Source: Paraferrimonas sedimenticola (GTDB lineage: Bacteria; Pseudomonadota; Gammaproteobacteria; Enterobacterales; Shewanellaceae). Taken from it: DNA of 64,000 nucleotides. The notes beneath the pieces were generated by a model that saw nothing but the letters and a program-made list of their open reading frames with translations, was not told the DNA's origin and did not search any database. Shown piece after piece: positions 63,001 to 64,000 of this stretch. The stretch spans positions 124,001-188,000 of the forward strand of contig NZ_NRIR01000002.1 in assembly GCF_002282855.1 (NCBI RefSeq), in the 5' to 3' direction. Made by a program: the position numbers and the translations under genes. Position 1 is the first letter of the stretch. Each line of letters starts with the position of its first letter.

Positions 63001-64000
63001 TCAATCGCAATCTGGCTCAACTGATTGACGAGCGGGCTTCTACCGGTGTGCCTATGCACAAGATTCTCAAAGACCAAGTTAATTGGACCGGCGAGCGCTA
63101 TCTGCAAAGAGCCAAAGGCCAATCGGCGCCAGTACTTATCAATATGACGTATATGAAGGACACCCATACTCAGCAGAATCACTGGGTGGTGGTGTTCTCC
63201 GATATTACCGAGCGCAAACGCCACGAGAGCGAGCTGTGGCGCTTGGCCAACTACGACGCCTTGACGCATCTGCCAAACCGAACGCTATTCTCTCAGCGTT
63301 TGTCGAAAGCCATTCGCGAAGCCAGTGCCAGCGGCGAGAAAATGGCTATGTTGTTCCTCGACTTGGACCGCTTTAAGCAAGTCAACGACACCTATGGGCA
63401 CAACGTGGGTGATGCGCTGTTAGTGGAGGCGGCACGTCGTCTGCACCAGTGCACCAGTGACGACACTCTGATTTGTCGTTTCGGTGGCGACGAGTTTGTT
63501 ATTCTGCTGCGCAAAGTTGAGTCTATGCGACAACTGAATCAATTGTGCAGCCAAATAGTCTCCGCCTTTAACGAGCCGTTTGAGATTGGCGGCCGCGAGT
63601 TTTACAACTCCACCAGTATTGGTATCAGCCAATACCCACAAGATGCCGAGGATGCTGACAGTTTTGTGAAGAACGCCGACTTGGCCATGTATCAAGCCAA
63701 GGAATTGGGCCGGGCTAACTTCCAGTACTACTCTGCAGAACGCAACGAGTTAGCTTTGCAGCAGCTCAAGCTGGAAAACGACTTGCGCAAGGCCATCGAA
63801 TTCAACGAGTTTGAGCTAGTGTACCAGCCTCAGTTTGAGGTTAGCCACGGCCAGCGCCTAGTTGGCGTTGAGGCCTTGTTGCGTTGGAATCAAAGAGAGC
63901 AGGGATACATTGGCCCGAACGTGTTCATACCAATTGCCGAGCAGTGTGGCCTCATCGTTAAAATCGACCGCTGGGTGTTGATGACCGCCTGTAATCAAGC
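60087..64000 (+). CDS. Membrane sensor: beta-propeller, Y_Y_Y, TM, PAS-PAS-GGDEF-EAL (3' end beyond window)
   Basis: At least 1304 residues. A signal peptide (residues 1-23, ending VSA) leads to a periplasmic region with two-component-regulator-propeller repeats, for example DSSGYIWAATEDGVYR, DSKGRQWLTSGQGLF, DSSGRLWLSARVGV and ESEGDLWFGTENGLI. A Y_Y_Y-like domain (about 680-758), one TM (about 766-788), two PAS domains (about 805-920 and 930-1040), GGDEF (about 1050-1215, motif GGDEF near 1133) and an EAL domain with intact GVEALLRW (near 1262) follow. I propose TTG at 60087 as start: GAGG lies seven bases before it and the signal peptide begins there. No RxxD inhibitory site precedes GGDEF. 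It probably links an extracellular carbohydrate-type signal to c-di-GMP turnover; the ligand is unknown. Confidence 0.88.
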   Translation, partial: MSRFFALVLAGLLLFVAQPSVSASEFVQRLIVDEHGLKKAQVHHISQDSSGYIWAATEDGVYRISSSFVERMDIQFGERLVNQMLFTSVTEIKPRQYFITTNKALYHFDLDSNTFVDFDQLNPEFQFNEVLSPIKTDKGAYRFGTLEQGIVEIDVDTWQINTVLAPREEGKTHWTLHQATNDKVWVANRSELALYDLAGKQLFHHLWPQKYELINELLVDSKGRQWLTSGQGLFQLDAESQSINKITQVDAHVRAIKEDSSGRLWLSARVGVISWHPDLKNSKHYGDVIRADAGLGIVRSILIDHDGLLWLAGDAEGIAVMIQPKDFVLDTFTKGGRYQLENQVIWSILESEGDLWFGTENGLIQLESFLAEGEVKRYHVLPPGFGLSDRIYDIKRVAPKQLALATTRGLMIFDTEQRVFVDPWTLFKGDVEGLEKATIFYVAQDRKQSNIWWVSASSGLFKIDMASGTSMRESLTRASGESRYPYSTFQDSLDRLWVGGRDLFGYIDADNQFNSMRHLLPKDKLSTAIGHMAQHQGRMLFGGDEIGLVSIDLELSEPQLSRLTQENDCRTVFFIQPTQAGLLVGCSDRLLKFDPDMQSYEALTDHDGLMVKELNEGAYLYRPDLGLMFGSPEGAILVDPDKLEPAFDDSQTMLDSVLSYSNTGQSILYSPSGPLSFGPDTLMLKFNFSVANPIFGIRFPYQYQIRNLRTGVTSKPFVMEGVPSVNVAGLDEGEYRLEFLPLHGHASEKIPFTIDFTIDQHWWRSAWFIALVILTVFVGVVALIVVRQQQLDTVRQMNRAIIQNKDRLLLALKGSGAQMWEWDGVSKRIYLRNGMVGKQQDDGGSLFSAEDLLIHPDDIQSARHHWYGHLKGFISSIDMDIRVQANHISAWRWIRVRGKVVERNLVTNQVIKMAGIYTDITKQRELQSDYSLFAQAFANTSEGMLILNEQGEVQVVNNAVSMVLGYSRDDMVNRNLAQLIDERASTGVPMHKILKDQVNWTGERYLQRAKGQSAPVLINMTYMKDTHTQQNHWVVVFSDITERKRHESELWRLANYDALTHLPNRTLFSQRLSKAIREASASGEKMAMLFLDLDRFKQVNDTYGHNVGDALLVEAARRLHQCTSDDTLICRFGGDEFVILLRKVESMRQLNQLCSQIVSAFNEPFEIGGREFYNSTSIGISQYPQDAEDADSFVKNADLAMYQAKELGRANFQYYSAERNELALQQLKLENDLRKAIEFNEFELVYQPQFEVSHGQRLVGVEALLRWNQREQGYIGPNVFIPIAEQCGLIVKIDRWVLMTACNQ

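Overview
This window is 64 kb of core chromosome from a Gram-negative gammaproteobacterium. It carries a meso-diaminopimelate peptidoglycan pathway, LPS genes (lpxC, lptM), ubiquinone genes (ubiA, ubiK), type IVa pili, an EIIA/CRP-style class I adenylate cyclase, and a tRNA/hem/cya/dap/xerC/uvrD neighbourhood whose protein sequences resemble those of Shewanella, Ferrimonas, Aeromonas and Vibrio. I infer a free-living, probably aquatic member of the Alteromonadales or a relative. The genus cannot be fixed from sequence reading alone. I see no rRNA, CRISPR array, insertion sequence, prophage or integron.

Layout. (1) 1-13.9 kb: the division and cell wall (dcw) cluster ftsI(partial)-murE-murF-mraY-murD-ftsW-murG-murC-ddlB-ftsQ-ftsA-ftsZ, with most of the early genes translationally coupled. 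lpxC, dciA (opposite strand), an M23 peptidase, secA and mutT follow. (2) 19.6-24.9 kb on the minus strand: ubiK, then a TetR-controlled RND efflux operon with a perfect 24-bp palindromic operator. (3) 25-29 kb: rep, a cytosolic GGDEF-EAL protein with a degenerate EAL domain, and a tRNA-Arg/His/Pro operon. (4) 29-43.9 kb: hemCDXY divergent from cyaA, with a near-ideal CRP site between them. After these come cyaY, lptM-lysA-dapF-DUF484-xerC-yigB-uvrD, and ubiA. (5) 43.9-50 kb on the minus strand: pilA alone, then pilB-pilC-pilD-coaE-zapD-yacG. (6) 50.5-60 kb: nadC divergent from ampD-ampE, then pdhR-aceE-aceF-lpdA with a PdhR box. (7) 60.1 kb to the end: a large membrane-bound sensor (beta-propeller, Y_Y_Y, TM, PAS-PAS-GGDEF-EAL) that probably starts at TTG and runs off the window.

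How the genes work together. The dcw genes make lipid II and the Z-ring. ZapD and XerC serve the same division and segregation programme. AmpD recycles wall fragments. The hem genes form the uroporphyrinogen III branch, and LysA and DapF supply and use meso-DAP. PdhR senses pyruvate and controls the pyruvate dehydrogenase complex.

Structure at the largest scale. In E. coli mutT and yacG are neighbours. Here they are separated by about 24 kb that corresponds mostly to the E. coli rep/argX/hem/cya/dap/xerC/uvrD region. Both junctions are convergent gene pairs whose stop codons overlap. I did not find a clearly undescribed defence or mobile system. The most interesting items are this rearrangement, the short CyaA, the clean regulatory palindromes, a five-copy A-rich tandem repeat behind the RND operon, and the large propeller sensor.
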